Shown: positions 35,007-44,616, numbered from the stretch's first letter. The stretch is DNA of 64,000 nt from Bacteroidota bacterium (GCA_023387965.1 JAEWHE010000014.1:1-64000), one strand, 5' to 3'. Numbers and translations are program-made. The notes: generated from the sequence alone by a model not told the origin.

Positions 35007-35112
35007 ATGTCTAAATTTAAATGACGACATACGCTAACGCCCTTTTTAGGGACTTGGTTCGTCCTTTGTAGGGGCTTTGTTCGGGAAACAGGCCTTTTTT
35101 CAAAACCTGACC

Positions 35113-35205
35113 CGAACAAACCCCGAACAATCCTCGAACAAACCCCGAACAAAATGCGAACAAAGTGTCAAACAACGTCAAAAAGCGTCAAATGACGTCA
35201 TCAAA
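35113..35205 (+). repeat. iteron-like direct repeats with an 11-bp period
   Basis: CGAACAA starts at exactly 35113, 35124, 35135, 35146 and 35157, always 11 bp apart, with a CCC or similar spacer. A degenerate unit follows, then CGTCAAA-like units with a 10-bp period at 35176, 35186 and 35196. The array lies about 110 bp upstream of the DUF6266 gene. Helical phasing suggests cooperative protein binding. An inverted copy (TTGTTCGG) is at about 35087. Confidence 0.75.
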
Positions 35206-35313
35206 AAGAAGCGATTAAAATTTGATGTACTTTAGAGGTAGAACCGGGCGGACGACTTTTTCACAGACGAAAAAAAGCCGAAAACGGTTCACGACAACTA
35301 AAAATGATAGGCC

Positions 35314-35949
35314 ATGGCAACTTACAAAAACGGTATTTCGGGCGCATTTTCAGGAAAGTTAGGTCCTGTAGTAGGATCGAGTTTTCGGGGTTTGAACGTG
35401 ATGCGTGCCAAACCTCGAAAAACAACTAAAAAGCCCACTGCCGCACAATTGGAGCAACGGGCACGGTTTGCAGCGGTGAACTATTTCCTTTCTCCTGCTA
35501 ATTCCATTTTATCGCAATACTTTGGCGAACCGGAAGGCAACAAATCACGTTGCCACCTCGCCACGTCCCACCATTTGCACAATGCCGTGCATTGGGATGG
35601 AACAAAGGCACACATCTTATACCAAAAAGCCTTGTTTGCCAAAGGGGATTTGCTGGGGTTCAAAAACCTAATCGGCATCGCACTTCCCGCCACACAATTG
35701 CAACTCACATGGGAAAATAGCACGGAGGGCAACGCTCTTGCTACCGACGAACTAATGGTGTTGGCAATAGCTCCTTCCTTTGATTGCTATGAACTTTTTA
35801 GCGAGGTAAGTACCCGTTCCACCGGTTCGGCAACGCTATCATTACCGCCGTTTCTCAGCGGCAACCATGTTCACTGCTGGGCATTCGCTGTGTCTGCCGA
35901 GGGAAGATTAAACAGCACAAGTGTGTACTTGGGTAATTTTGTTTTATGA
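35314..35949 (+). CDS. DUF6266 family protein
   Basis: A 211-residue protein that begins with the conserved DUF6266 sequence (YKNGISGAFSGKLGPVVGSS, then a RGLNVMR segment). The rest is beta-rich. The family is restricted mainly to Bacteroidota and has no known function. No signal peptide is seen. It starts at ATG 35314 after the iteron-like array. The G+C of this gene looks higher than that of the array genes to its left. Confidence 0.82.
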   Translation: MATYKNGISGAFSGKLGPVVGSSFRGLNVMRAKPRKTTKKPTAAQLEQRARFAAVNYFLSPANSILSQYFGEPEGNKSRCHLATSHHLHNAVHWDGTKAHILYQKALFAKGDLLGFKNLIGIALPATQLQLTWENSTEGNALATDELMVLAIAPSFDCYELFSEVSTRSTGSATLSLPPFLSGNHVHCWAFAVSAEGRLNSTSVYLGNFVL

Positions 35950-36321
35950 AGTAGGAGTGGGTAGGGGTCAATGTTCATTTAGGCGTTTTTAGTTGGCAGT
36001 TTTTATTCGGGGGTTTTTATTCTGTCGTCTCAAGCCTGATAAAATACTATCTTTAGCTTCGCAACTTTCAAAATAAAATAGGTATATTTCTCCACTCCAA
36101 AAAAAGAAGTTTTATAATTTATATTAGTTAAAGTTGCATCGCTCAACGGTTTTTCCGTTATCATTAAAATACTTAAGTGAATTATTTTGCTGATTATTTG
36201 CTCACAGTACTCTTTCTGGCAAGACAATATGGATTTGTAGCATAATATTTTTCAGATAATCAGTGAACTAATTAATAGTAGTAAAACAGATTTTGATTCT
36301 ATAATTTTTAGAAATTCTAAC
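35950..36321. other. gene-free stretch before the polysaccharide locus
   Basis: No convincing gene is seen. A 65-codon minus-strand frame (36030-36227) has no family likeness and no ribosome-binding context. The sequence is AT-rich with no clear repeat, and it separates the DUF6266 unit from the promoter at 36322. Confidence 0.6.
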
Positions 36322-36349
36322 TTGCAACAAATATTAAATACTAAGTTTG
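36322..36349 (+). promoter_or_regulatory. promoter of the polysaccharide locus
   Basis: TTG at 36322-36324, a 17-nt spacer, then TAAGTTTG at 36342-36349 match the Bacteroidota promoter. It would give a leader of about 75 nt before the flippase gene. Confidence 0.65.
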
Positions 36350-36432
36350 CCAAAAGAAATCTATTTTTAATAGTTAGATGTCACAGCACTTATTTCTAAG
36401 AATAATGTTAACTTTTAAAAGAGAGATAGTTA

Positions 36433-37905
36433 ATGTCCGAATCTAAAATCGCGTACCGACATATTTTAAAAGCTACATCGCTTTTAGGAAGTGTGCAATT
36501 TATAACGATACTGTTGTCTGTCGCCCGCTCAAAAATTATCGCCGTATTGATTGGTCCTATGGGGATGGGTATTTCAGGACTACTCAATGCGTCCTTAGGG
36601 ATTTTGGGAAGTTTTACGAGTTTCGGGCTCGAAACCAGTGCCATAAAGCATATCTCTCAAGAAAATAAAAAGGGAAATGATGAGGTACTTGCAAGAGTTA
36701 TTGCAGTTGTAAAAAAAACTATTTGGATTACTGGACTTATTGGCGCTTTAGCGACAATTGTTTTTTCAAGATTATTAAGCGAACTCACTTTTGGGACTTC
36801 TGACTATACTATGGCGTTTGTTTGGTTGTCCTTTACGTTACTGTTTAAACAAATCACGAACGGTCATTTTGCCATTATCCAAGGCTTGCAGCAATTAAAA
36901 CTTTTAGCTAAATGTAATTTATATTCAAATGTTTTAGGTTTAGTATTAGCCATCCCTTTTTATTATTGTTTAGGAATTGACGCAATTGTTCCGGCAATAA
37001 TTACTTCATCAGTGGTGGGAGTTGTATTTTCATTTTATTTTGAGCGCAGGTTAAAAATCAAAAAAACTAAGGTTACACCACGAGAGGTCATAACCGAAGG
37101 CAAAGAAATGATTCAATTGGGCTTGATGCTCAGTTTAAGTGGCTCGCTGGTCACCTTGGTCGCTTATTTGTTGCAAATTTACATTAGCAGAAGCGGATTG
37201 GTTCAAACGGGACTTTATACCGCTGGGATTACTTTGCTGAACTCCTATGTAGGAATTATTTTCTCGACTATGAGTGCTGATTATTTTCCAAGGTTGGCAG
37301 CAGTAAATGAGGACAATGGTAAAGTACGAACAATCGTACAGCAGCAAGCACTTTTAGCAGTATTATTATTGTTGCCCATTATAGTTGTTTTCATCGTTTT
37401 TTCTCCATTCATTATTCAATTATTGTTTACCGATAAATTTATGGAAATTGTTCCAATGGTAAACTTTGGAATTATTGGGATGTTTTTTAAAGCAGCTTCC
37501 TGGTCAATGGGGTATATTTTGATTGCAAAAGGCGATTCGAAATTGTTTATCAAAACATCAATTGGTTTTAATTTTCTGTTTCTAACGATGATGATTTTTG
37601 GATATTTTCTCTTCGGACTAACAGGAGTAGGAATTGCATTTTCATTATACTATATTTTACATTTTGCTGTCGTTAAAGTGATTGTCAAGAAACGATACGA
37701 GTTTTATTTTGAAAAAAAATTCTTAAAAATATTTACATGGGGTGCATTACTTTGTGTAAGTGTTTTGTTATCGACGTTTTTGGAAAATTTATATTTAAAA
37801 TATTCAGTGTTCCTAACGATAATTGTAACTTCGGTTTTTTTATCCGGATATGAACTGAAGCGTGAAGCAGGGATTAATTTGGGTTTTAAAAATTTAAAAA
37901 AATAA
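36433..37905 (+). CDS. polysaccharide (O-antigen) flippase, Wzx type
   Basis: A 490-residue membrane protein with about 12-14 helices and no large soluble domain, matching the Wzx branch of the MOP superfamily. It should flip lipid-linked repeat units of surface polysaccharide across the inner membrane. The N-terminus has the family's GPMGMGISGLLNASLGI pattern, followed by SFGLETSAIKHISQE. It is the first gene of the locus and is followed one base later by an acyltransferase gene, so they are co-transcribed. Confidence 0.88.
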   Translation: MSESKIAYRHILKATSLLGSVQFITILLSVARSKIIAVLIGPMGMGISGLLNASLGILGSFTSFGLETSAIKHISQENKKGNDEVLARVIAVVKKTIWITGLIGALATIVFSRLLSELTFGTSDYTMAFVWLSFTLLFKQITNGHFAIIQGLQQLKLLAKCNLYSNVLGLVLAIPFYYCLGIDAIVPAIITSSVVGVVFSFYFERRLKIKKTKVTPREVITEGKEMIQLGLMLSLSGSLVTLVAYLLQIYISRSGLVQTGLYTAGITLLNSYVGIIFSTMSADYFPRLAAVNEDNGKVRTIVQQQALLAVLLLLPIIVVFIVFSPFIIQLLFTDKFMEIVPMVNFGIIGMFFKAASWSMGYILIAKGDSKLFIKTSIGFNFLFLTMMIFGYFLFGLTGVGIAFSLYYILHFAVVKVIVKKRYEFYFEKKFLKIFTWGALLCVSVLLSTFLENLYLKYSVFLTIIVTSVFLSGYELKREAGINLGFKNLKK

Positions 37906-37906
37906 G

Positions 37907-38662
37907 ATGAAGAAGCGTATATTCTTAAGGATTTTTGAGGCTGTAAAACGAAGAATTTTTCTGTATAGTAGTATTAATTGGATTAAAACATTTTACTTTA
38001 ATTTTAAGATGTTGCCTTTTCATCAGGCTAAAAAACTCCCATTTATTTTTTTTGGCAGCGTAACTTTTCAGGATTTAAGCGGTGAAGTTGTTATAAACGG
38101 ACCCATAACAACTGCTATGATTGGTTTCGGTCAAAAACTTGAAAAAATAAAAAAAGCAAAAGGGGTCGGAGAAATCGCTTTGGGAGGAACACTAATTTTT
38201 AACGGAATTGCCGTTTTTGGAAAAGATGTTTTTTTAGGAGTAGAAAAGAATGCAATTTGTGAGTTCGGCTACGGAACTATGTTGGGCTCAGATGTTAAAT
38301 TGATTTGTACCAAAGAAGTTCGCATAGGAGATTGGACCAGAATTGGGTTTGAATCCCAAATTATTGATTCAAACTTACATCCTATGCTCAATACCCAAAC
38401 GGGAGAAAATTATGCTATGCAATCACCAATAATTATAAAATCTCACAACTCCGTTTCTAATAGGGTTTCAATAATGATGGGAACTTCTACGCCAGATTAT
38501 TGCGTTATTGCTTCTAATTCAGTTTGTAACAAGGATTATACAAATATGGGAAGTAATATACTTTTAGGCGGTATTCCGGCTCGTCTTCTAAAAAATAATT
38601 ACACACGAGACTGGGATTATGAAAAACCACTTTTGGTTGCGTATCAATCTATTCGTTTGTAA
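37907..38662 (+). CDS. hexapeptide-repeat (left-handed beta-helix) acyltransferase
   Basis: A 251-residue protein. From about residue 95 it has hexapeptide turns (IAVFGKDVFLGVEKN, MLGSDVKLIC, VRIGDWTRIGF) typical of the LbH acetyltransferase family, including the DSNLHP histidine region and a late NILLGGIPARLLK loop. It probably adds an acetyl group to a sugar of the surface polysaccharide. The substrate is unknown. It starts one base past the flippase gene. Confidence 0.82.
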   Translation: MKKRIFLRIFEAVKRRIFLYSSINWIKTFYFNFKMLPFHQAKKLPFIFFGSVTFQDLSGEVVINGPITTAMIGFGQKLEKIKKAKGVGEIALGGTLIFNGIAVFGKDVFLGVEKNAICEFGYGTMLGSDVKLICTKEVRIGDWTRIGFESQIIDSNLHPMLNTQTGENYAMQSPIIIKSHNSVSNRVSIMMGTSTPDYCVIASNSVCNKDYTNMGSNILLGGIPARLLKNNYTRDWDYEKPLLVAYQSIRL

Positions 38663-38722
38663 TTGTTATTAGTGATATTTCACTGGCAGACATTGATCCA
38701 ATAAAAGGCAGCTGACTACTCT

Positions 38723-38752
38723 TTGTTTCTAAACTGCTTCGTGGTACATTTG
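38723..38752 (+). promoter_or_regulatory. internal promoter of the GT-C gene
   Basis: TTG at 38723-38725, exactly 19 nt, then TACATTTG at 38745-38752, a full match to the Bacteroidota consensus. The start codon lies about 25 bases further down. Confidence 0.65.
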
Positions 38753-38776
38753 CAGTAATAAAATTTTCCTTTGGAA

Positions 38777-40117
38777 ATGCTCGGTAAATTATTTCAATCT
38801 AAACTTCTTTCCTTTGCCAATAGTACAGAAATTAAATGTATCGTACTTTTTGCAATGGCTTGCAGGTTCCTGTTGTTTGCATTTTACCTCCATACTACAA
38901 AAGTTCCAGATAGTTTTAGCTTTATTGAATTAGGTGACAGATTACTTGATTTCAATTTAAATGGATACAACGGACAACGAAGTCCGGGATATCCGCTTTT
39001 GTATTTTCTAGCTTTGGGAATTGGTCCTGTGGTAGTGATGTACCAATTTATCATAGGAACTATAACTGCAGTTTTTATGTACAAAACGCTTTTGAATTAT
39101 CATTTGTCCAAAAAAATAAGCTTCTATGCGGTTATAATTTTCCAGACCTTTCTCCATGTTTTCTTTTATGAAACCACTATTTTAGTAGAAACGGTAACGC
39201 TGTTAATTCTAGTCATCATCTTTTATCTGCTTTCCAAAAATTACTTAGAAAGTAAACAATTTGGTTCGAAAATTTTAATGGCAATTTTGTTGAGTTATCT
39301 TGTTTTGGTCAAACCTTTTTATGCGTATTTGCCTTTTTTAATTTACGGATTTGTGTTGCTGAAAAAGTTTAATCTTCAAAGAGCGATACACCAAACCGTC
39401 ATTATTTTGTTACCCTTGTCATGTTATTTTGGTTGGTCTTACGTCAACAAAATCAATACCGGACATTTTGTTTCCACTACTTTTTTCGGGCTGAACATTG
39501 CCCAAAATTGTGTTCATTTTGCGGAAAAAGCACCAAAGGAATTCGATTGGATCGCTCAACCTTATGTCAAACATCGCGAACTGGCGAAAGCGCAAAATAA
39601 GGATGTTGCCATGACCATTTGGTACGCTTACGAAGCAGGCGAATACGACCATAAAAAATTAAATTTCCCCGATTTGTCACATGAATTAGGTAAGTTTGGA
39701 AAAGCGGCCATCGAGCAAAATCAACGAGATTATTGGCAACAAGTAGTTTGCATATCGTTCATTGATTTTTGGAACGTTTTTGACATCAAAAAACACATCA
39801 CTTTTAAAATCCAAGGGGTAGATAATTTTATCACAGCTATCTGGGAAACTCAGAAAATTGTGCTCACCATTATAAAATATTTCTTTTTGTTATTGGTGCC
39901 CTTTTATTTAGTCACCTTTATCAAAAATAGGCGTGTTACCCACGAATTCATGATTGTTACAGTAGTTTTGGTAACGGCTGTTCTTCAAGCGATCGTAACT
40001 TTTGGAACAAATTCTAAATACAGTTTTCCCTTTGAGTTTTTTATGGTAGCGGTTGTTTTGTTATTTGTTAAGAAAAATTTTTTTCGCTCCAAGCATTTAA
40101 ATATTGATGGGCAATAA
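38777..40117 (+). CDS. multi-pass membrane glycosyltransferase (GT-C, ArnT-like)
   Basis: A 446-residue membrane protein with about nine helices. The GT-C signature is a periplasmic first loop with a pair of acidic residues (DSFSFIELGD) and GQRSPGYPLLY, as in the ArnT/PMT family that uses lipid-linked sugars. The acceptor is not known. The ATG at 38777 was chosen over TTG 38771. Its last 50 bp overlap the 3' end of the opposite-strand GT4 gene. Confidence 0.75.
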   Translation: MLGKLFQSKLLSFANSTEIKCIVLFAMACRFLLFAFYLHTTKVPDSFSFIELGDRLLDFNLNGYNGQRSPGYPLLYFLALGIGPVVVMYQFIIGTITAVFMYKTLLNYHLSKKISFYAVIIFQTFLHVFFYETTILVETVTLLILVIIFYLLSKNYLESKQFGSKILMAILLSYLVLVKPFYAYLPFLIYGFVLLKKFNLQRAIHQTVIILLPLSCYFGWSYVNKINTGHFVSTTFFGLNIAQNCVHFAEKAPKEFDWIAQPYVKHRELAKAQNKDVAMTIWYAYEAGEYDHKKLNFPDLSHELGKFGKAAIEQNQRDYWQQVVCISFIDFWNVFDIKKHITFKIQGVDNFITAIWETQKIVLTIIKYFFLLLVPFYLVTFIKNRRVTHEFMIVTVVLVTAVLQAIVTFGTNSKYSFPFEFFMVAVVLLFVKKNFFRSKHLNIDGQ

Positions 40118-41225
40118 ACTGATAATTGTGTTTTTCTTCAATAAATTTTCTGGCTCGTTGCCCAATTTCTGAAATTACGTGCGGATTTTCAATTAAATAA
40201 GAGAGTTCAGAAGCGATTTGTTCAGCATTTGGCTTAGCATTAACTGCCACTACTTCAGGCAAATTAAAATACGCATAAAACTCTTTTTCGGCTCCCGTAA
40301 AAACCACTTTGCCTTTCGCCATTGTCTCCAAAGCATTATAACCTTGGTCAAAAGCATAAACCATGTCTAGCAAAATATTCGCTTTGTGGTAACTTTTGAT
40401 GTAATCTGAATACGGTAAATCTTCAGCAATAATGATCTCGACTTTTTTGGGATATTTTCTTGCAATTATTTCCAATGCTTCTTCAAAATACTGAATGCCT
40501 TTTTTGGCGTAGTTCATGCGATTGATTCCTAAAAATACAACCACTTTTTCTCCAATAGTATTAGGCTCAAAATTTATTTGGGATATGTTTATGGGATTCG
40601 GGATAAAGCTAACCGAATATCCCATTTTTTCCATCGGAATCTTATAATCAAAATCCGAAACGATTAAAGAAGAGCTATTTTTTAAGACAAATTCGTATTG
40701 TTTTCGGTAATTATTTTGGATGTATTTCAAGGAAAACTCGAAATCTTTTTTCAGAGATTTTTCTTTAAAAAAAGGAGTCAAAATGGAATATTCTAATTCT
40801 TTTTTCAGCAGAAAATCGATTACAGGGGTTTCGTCGCCGCACACCAAAAGGCTTTTGGAAGCTTTTTGATTTTGCAAAAAAAGATTTTTAAGAAGCCAAA
40901 TACCGAATGAAGGATGTGTTTCTATAGCATCAGAATTGATTAGTTGGATATGATTGAAGCCCTTTAATTTTTTCAGTAAAAAAAAGAAGCGAACGCCTTT
41001 TTCTGTTTTTTGCAAATCGATTTTAAAGAGTTTGTGTAATCCACTGTTACATTTTTTGAGTAACCAGTAATCGAGGAACCATTTTGGACGAATGGAAAAA
41101 TCAACCGGATAATTTTTGAAAGAATCGCCGGTGGCAACAATCAAAACCTCGTGTCCCAATGCCACAAGTCCTTCTTTTAATGAATTATGGAGTCTGCTAT
41201 ATTCGCCTAAAAGAAGAATTTTCAT
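40068..41225 (-). CDS. glycosyltransferase, family GT4
   Basis: A 385-residue GT-B enzyme. The first half opens with MKILLLGEYSRLHNSLKEGL, the N-terminal Rossmann fold. The donor half has GINRMNYAKKGIQYFEEAL, then the GT4 motif DQGYNALETMAKGK (E-x7-E type). It should transfer a nucleotide sugar in polysaccharide synthesis. The ORF can start at 41264, but ATG 41225 fits the family. Confidence 0.85.
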   Translation of the reverse strand: MKILLLGEYSRLHNSLKEGLVALGHEVLIVATGDSFKNYPVDFSIRPKWFLDYWLLKKCNSGLHKLFKIDLQKTEKGVRFFFLLKKLKGFNHIQLINSDAIETHPSFGIWLLKNLFLQNQKASKSLLVCGDETPVIDFLLKKELEYSILTPFFKEKSLKKDFEFSLKYIQNNYRKQYEFVLKNSSSLIVSDFDYKIPMEKMGYSVSFIPNPINISQINFEPNTIGEKVVVFLGINRMNYAKKGIQYFEEALEIIARKYPKKVEIIIAEDLPYSDYIKSYHKANILLDMVYAFDQGYNALETMAKGKVVFTGAEKEFYAYFNLPEVVAVNAKPNAEQIASELSYLIENPHVISEIGQRARKFIEEKHNYQFIAHQYLNAWSEKNFS

Positions 41226-41242
41226 TTGCACCAAAAGAATTT

Positions 41243-41250
41243 TATATTTG
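41243..41250 (+). promoter_or_regulatory. -7 element for the 41272 gene
   Basis: TATATTTG lies 21 bp before the GTG start. A TTG stands only 14 nt further up, short of the usual spacing. The same short gap must also hold the promoter of the divergent GT4 gene. Confidence 0.4.
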
Positions 41251-41271
41251 TGTAAATATAGCAACTAATTT

Positions 41272-42114
41272 GTGGAATCATTTAAAAAAACTGACCTCGA
41301 AATTTTAGTTTCAACGATGAATCGGGACAATTTCGATTTCTTAGTTTCGATGTTTCCGTTTGACCATTTTTCGAACTTTTCGATTCTCGTAATCAACCAA
41401 ACTTCTCCCGAACATATTTTGGTTTCCGAATATGAAAGCGTTCGCGTAGTCAATTCTTTTGAAAAAGGACTTTCCAAAAGTAGAAATTTGGCGTTGCAAA
41501 ATGCTGTAGGAAAAATTGCACTGATTGCGGATGACGATGTGGTTTTTTTAAACGATTTTGACCAAAAAATTTTAGATGCTCATCATATCAATCCCGAAGT
41601 TTCGTTGATTTGTTTTCGTACAATCAATTCCGAAGGAAACTTGGTTAGATATTATCCGAACGGAAATAAGGTGTTGAAATCTAATGAGTTAATTTGGGTT
41701 TTGTCAATAGAAATTACGTTTAAAATCGACAAGATTAGAGAAAATAATATCACATTTAATGAGCATTTTGGTTTAGGTGCGCAATTTGAAGACGCGGAAT
41801 CTTTGTATTTTTTAAGAAATGCTCATCATAAATCATTAAAAATTTTATCTTCATCAGAGCCGATTGTAATCCACCACCAGCTTTCGTCGAGTGACGAGGT
41901 GACTTCAGACCGATGGTTGTACGCCAAATCCGCCGGAAACTATAAACTTCACCAAAACTTCGCCTATTTTCTAGTATTTAAAAATGTCTTTTTTTTATGG
42001 CGAAAAAAATACATTTTGACAGCACAAATTTTCCCGAAGATAAAAATAGCATTCAATGGAATAAGGGATTACAAAAAACTAATTTTGGATAAAAAAGAAA
42101 TAAGAAGCAATTAA
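41272..42114 (+). CDS. glycosyltransferase, family GT2-like
   Basis: A 280-residue GT-A enzyme. The nucleotide-sugar and metal site is seen as LIADDDVVFL near residue 90, and the fold begins with DLEILVSTMNR. GLGAQFEDAESLYFL occupies the acceptor region. It probably adds a sugar to the surface glycan. The start is GTG at 41272; an ATG at 41317 is a weaker option because it would cut the first strand. It converges with the next gene without a gap. Confidence 0.8.
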   Translation: MESFKKTDLEILVSTMNRDNFDFLVSMFPFDHFSNFSILVINQTSPEHILVSEYESVRVVNSFEKGLSKSRNLALQNAVGKIALIADDDVVFLNDFDQKILDAHHINPEVSLICFRTINSEGNLVRYYPNGNKVLKSNELIWVLSIEITFKIDKIRENNITFNEHFGLGAQFEDAESLYFLRNAHHKSLKILSSSEPIVIHHQLSSSDEVTSDRWLYAKSAGNYKLHQNFAYFLVFKNVFFLWRKKYILTAQIFPKIKIAFNGIRDYKKLILDKKEIRSN

Positions 42115-43044
42115 TTAGCGCTTAAAAGCACTCAATCGAATTGAAAAACGCTCTAGGAAAATTTTTGTGCTAAAAATAAATCTCAATAAAGTGGGAGGAA
42201 GATTTAACAGTAATCGTTGTTTTTTAGACAGTAAGTCTTTTGAAATGAGATTATTAAACCGAATGTATTGCTCTTTGTTTCCCGATATTTTACTTTTTAA
42301 AGCGATGGAAAAACGATGAATTGATAAAAATTGGGCTAAAGCAGGATTGGTTTTTTCAAGGTTTTGGTATTTGGAAAAGTCTGTTTTTTGTACAAAAAAG
42401 CTCGTGTTTTTTGACAATCCCTTTGAATCAAAATTATATTTTACGCCAATATTTTGGTTAAAAACCACTAAAGACTCTAAGCCAATTCTAATCCATAAAT
42501 CGGTATCTTCATCCGTTTTCAAGGTTTCGTCAAACCCGCCAAGCTGTTTCAAAAAACGTCGATCAACAGCAGTTGCAGAAGTAAATAAAACGGCTTGGTC
42601 TAAACTAGCATTAAAAAAATTTAATAATTGAATTTTTGGCGTTACAGGAATGGAATAAGTGGCGTTAAATATTTTTTTTCCGGTTTGGACTTGAATGGCG
42701 TTTGCAAAAACTTTTTGCTCCGGAAACATTTCTCCCAACTCAAATAAATTTTGCAAATGATTGGGAAACCAGTAATCATCGGCATCCAGGAAGGCAATCA
42801 TCTTGCCGGAAGCTTTTTCAATTCCTAAATTTCTTGTTGCTGAAACGCCTTGGTTTTCGGTGGTAAGAAGCTGAATGCGGGAATCGGTAATTTGGCTTAC
42901 TTTTTCCGCACTTTTATCCGTGGAACCATCGTTGATTACAATGATTTCAAAGTCAATAAAAGTTTGATTCAGAGCGCTTTGAATCGTGGCTTCTACAAAA
43001 TTTTCTTTATTGTAAAGTGGAATGATTACCGAAAAATAAGTCAT
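42115..43044 (-). CDS. glycosyltransferase, family GT2
   Basis: A 309-residue enzyme with a classical GT2 domain: SVIIPLYNKENFVEATIQS at the start, EIIVINDGSTDKS, and DADDYWFP with the metal-binding DxD. The C-terminus lacks membrane helices. The stop codon abuts the convergent GT2-like gene. It starts right at the stop of the upstream gene, so the two minus-strand GT2 genes are coupled. Confidence 0.9.
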   Translation of the reverse strand: MTYFSVIIPLYNKENFVEATIQSALNQTFIDFEIIVINDGSTDKSAEKVSQITDSRIQLLTTENQGVSATRNLGIEKASGKMIAFLDADDYWFPNHLQNLFELGEMFPEQKVFANAIQVQTGKKIFNATYSIPVTPKIQLLNFFNASLDQAVLFTSATAVDRRFLKQLGGFDETLKTDEDTDLWIRIGLESLVVFNQNIGVKYNFDSKGLSKNTSFFVQKTDFSKYQNLEKTNPALAQFLSIHRFSIALKSKISGNKEQYIRFNNLISKDLLSKKQRLLLNLPPTLLRFIFSTKIFLERFSIRLSAFKR

Positions 43045-43932
43045 CTATTTTTGGTTTAATTTACAAAAATATCCCAATCGGTATAAGTCAAAAATCAACA
43101 AGGAAGGATTTTCGCCTAACAGATTTTTGATCATTTTTTCGCGATAATTTTCAAAAAAAACGTTGAATACTGAAGTCAATTTCCATTGGTTTAATCTCTT
43201 GGAAATTCGAGCTAACTTCACATATTTTTCGTCAATTAAATTGTTGTCGATGAGGTTTTTAAGTCCTACAACGGCTTCTTCTGATTTTTGCAAAAATATT
43301 TCGCTGCTCTCTAATCCGTTGTGGATAACAGGATTATTAATGTGAAACATTTTAATTTTTTTTCTTGCTAAATCACTTGAAAAAAGCGTGTCTTCGTGTC
43401 TTAAATTCGGAATGTTTTCATTGAAAAAAACCTTTTCAAAAACCGACTTCGAAATTAAAAAATTGAGCGTAAGGAAAGAAATATACGGATTTTTTTTTCG
43501 GGTTTCAACTGACAATGCTTCACGGGAATTGCCGTAAATCCAGCGTAAAAGTTCGTTGTCATCGGGTTTTTCGGGTTGGTATTCAATTCCGCCGTAAACT
43601 ACTTTTTCTTCGTTGTTTAAAAAAGCAAGATATCTTTCCACAAAATCATTTTGCTTCGGCATTACATCGGCGTCTAAAAACAATAAGTTTTCAAAAGATG
43701 CTTTTTGGGCGAGTAAATTTCTAATCGCACTTCGCCCGATATTTTTTGGTAAAATTTCGTACGATGCGTTTTTTAGAAAATTAATTTGTTGATTTTCAGA
43801 ATGATATTTTGTTGAAGCGTCATCCAAACAAATCATTTCAAAATCAATTTGGGCTTTTTCAAGTTGATCAGCCACATTTTTCACGAGTGGAAAAATATTG
43901 TAATTGTATGTTGGAATTAAAACCGAAAGCAT
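43045..43932 (-). CDS. glycosyltransferase, family GT2
   Basis: A 295-residue GT2 enzyme: LSVLIPTYNYNIFPLVKNV, MICLDDAS, GRSAIRNLLAQ and FLDADVMP with the DxD. The C-terminal half has the RHEDTLFSSDLA segment typical of the acceptor part. It begins one base after the FtsE-type gene stop and ends next to the GT2 gene downstream, so three genes form one minus-strand unit. Confidence 0.88.
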   Translation of the reverse strand: MLSVLIPTYNYNIFPLVKNVADQLEKAQIDFEMICLDDASTKYHSENQQINFLKNASYEILPKNIGRSAIRNLLAQKASFENLLFLDADVMPKQNDFVERYLAFLNNEEKVVYGGIEYQPEKPDDNELLRWIYGNSREALSVETRKKNPYISFLTLNFLISKSVFEKVFFNENIPNLRHEDTLFSSDLARKKIKMFHINNPVIHNGLESSEIFLQKSEEAVVGLKNLIDNNLIDEKYVKLARISKRLNQWKLTSVFNVFFENYREKMIKNLLGENPSLLIFDLYRLGYFCKLNQK

Positions 43933-44616
43933 TTAAACCGTTCGTTGCACCACTTCAAATACAGAACCTGAATCACATTTTAAGGTTTTGGCGGGATATT
44001 TTAGCAAAAGCGCATAATCGTGGGTTGCCATGATAATCGTTTTTCCGTTTGCATTAATTTTTCGCAATACTTCCATGACTTCTACACTGGTTTGCGGATC
44101 GAGATTTCCGGTAGGTTCGTCAGCCAAAATAATTTCCGGATCGTTCAAAAGCGCTCTTGCAATGGCAATACGTTGTTGCTCTCCACCCGAAATTTGATGC
44201 GGCATTTTATGCGCAAAATTTTTCATGCCTACTTTTTCCAGAACTTCCTCAATTTTCACATTCATCTCGTTTTTGTCAGTCCAACCTGTGGCACGAAGCA
44301 CAAAAATCATATTTTCCTGAATGTTTCGGTCGGGAAGCAGTTTGAAATCTTGAAAAACAATGCCAATTTTTCTTCTCAAATAGGGAATGTTTTTTTCTTT
44401 TAAAGCAGCCAAATCATAATCTGCAATGCTTCCTTGACCGTCAATCAACGGCAAATCTGCATATAAAGTTTTCATCAAACTACTTTTTCCGGAACCCGTT
44501 TTTCCAATGATATAAAGGAATTCGCCGTGTTTTACTTCGAGATTTACATTGGTTAAAACCGCATTTTTATCTTGGTATATATTTACATTTCTTAAAAAAA
44601 GCACAGGTTGCGACAT
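43933..44616 (-). CDS. ftsE: FtsE-type cell division ABC ATPase
   Basis: A 227-residue ABC ATPase. Walker A is GKTGSGKSS, the Q loop is VFQDFKLLP, the signature ISGGEQQR, Walker B ILADEPTG and the switch histidine THDYA. The FDFKLLPD-type Q loop is the mark of FtsE. With the membrane protein FtsX it controls cell-wall hydrolases at division. ftsX is not in this window. In Bacteroidota ftsE often stands apart from ftsX. Confidence 0.85.
   Translation of the reverse strand: MSQPVLFLRNVNIYQDKNAVLTNVNLEVKHGEFLYIIGKTGSGKSSLMKTLYADLPLIDGQGSIADYDLAALKEKNIPYLRRKIGIVFQDFKLLPDRNIQENMIFVLRATGWTDKNEMNVKIEEVLEKVGMKNFAHKMPHQISGGEQQRIAIARALLNDPEIILADEPTGNLDPQTSVEVMEVLRKINANGKTIIMATHDYALLLKYPAKTLKCDSGSVFEVVQRTV

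Noticed and set aside
35113..35205. Plasmid replication origin with iterons
   Set aside because: No replication initiator gene lies nearby; chromosomal genes flank the array on both sides.
36030..36227. Minus-strand 65-codon ORF
   Set aside because: No family likeness, and it lies in an AT-rich gap where such frames arise by chance.
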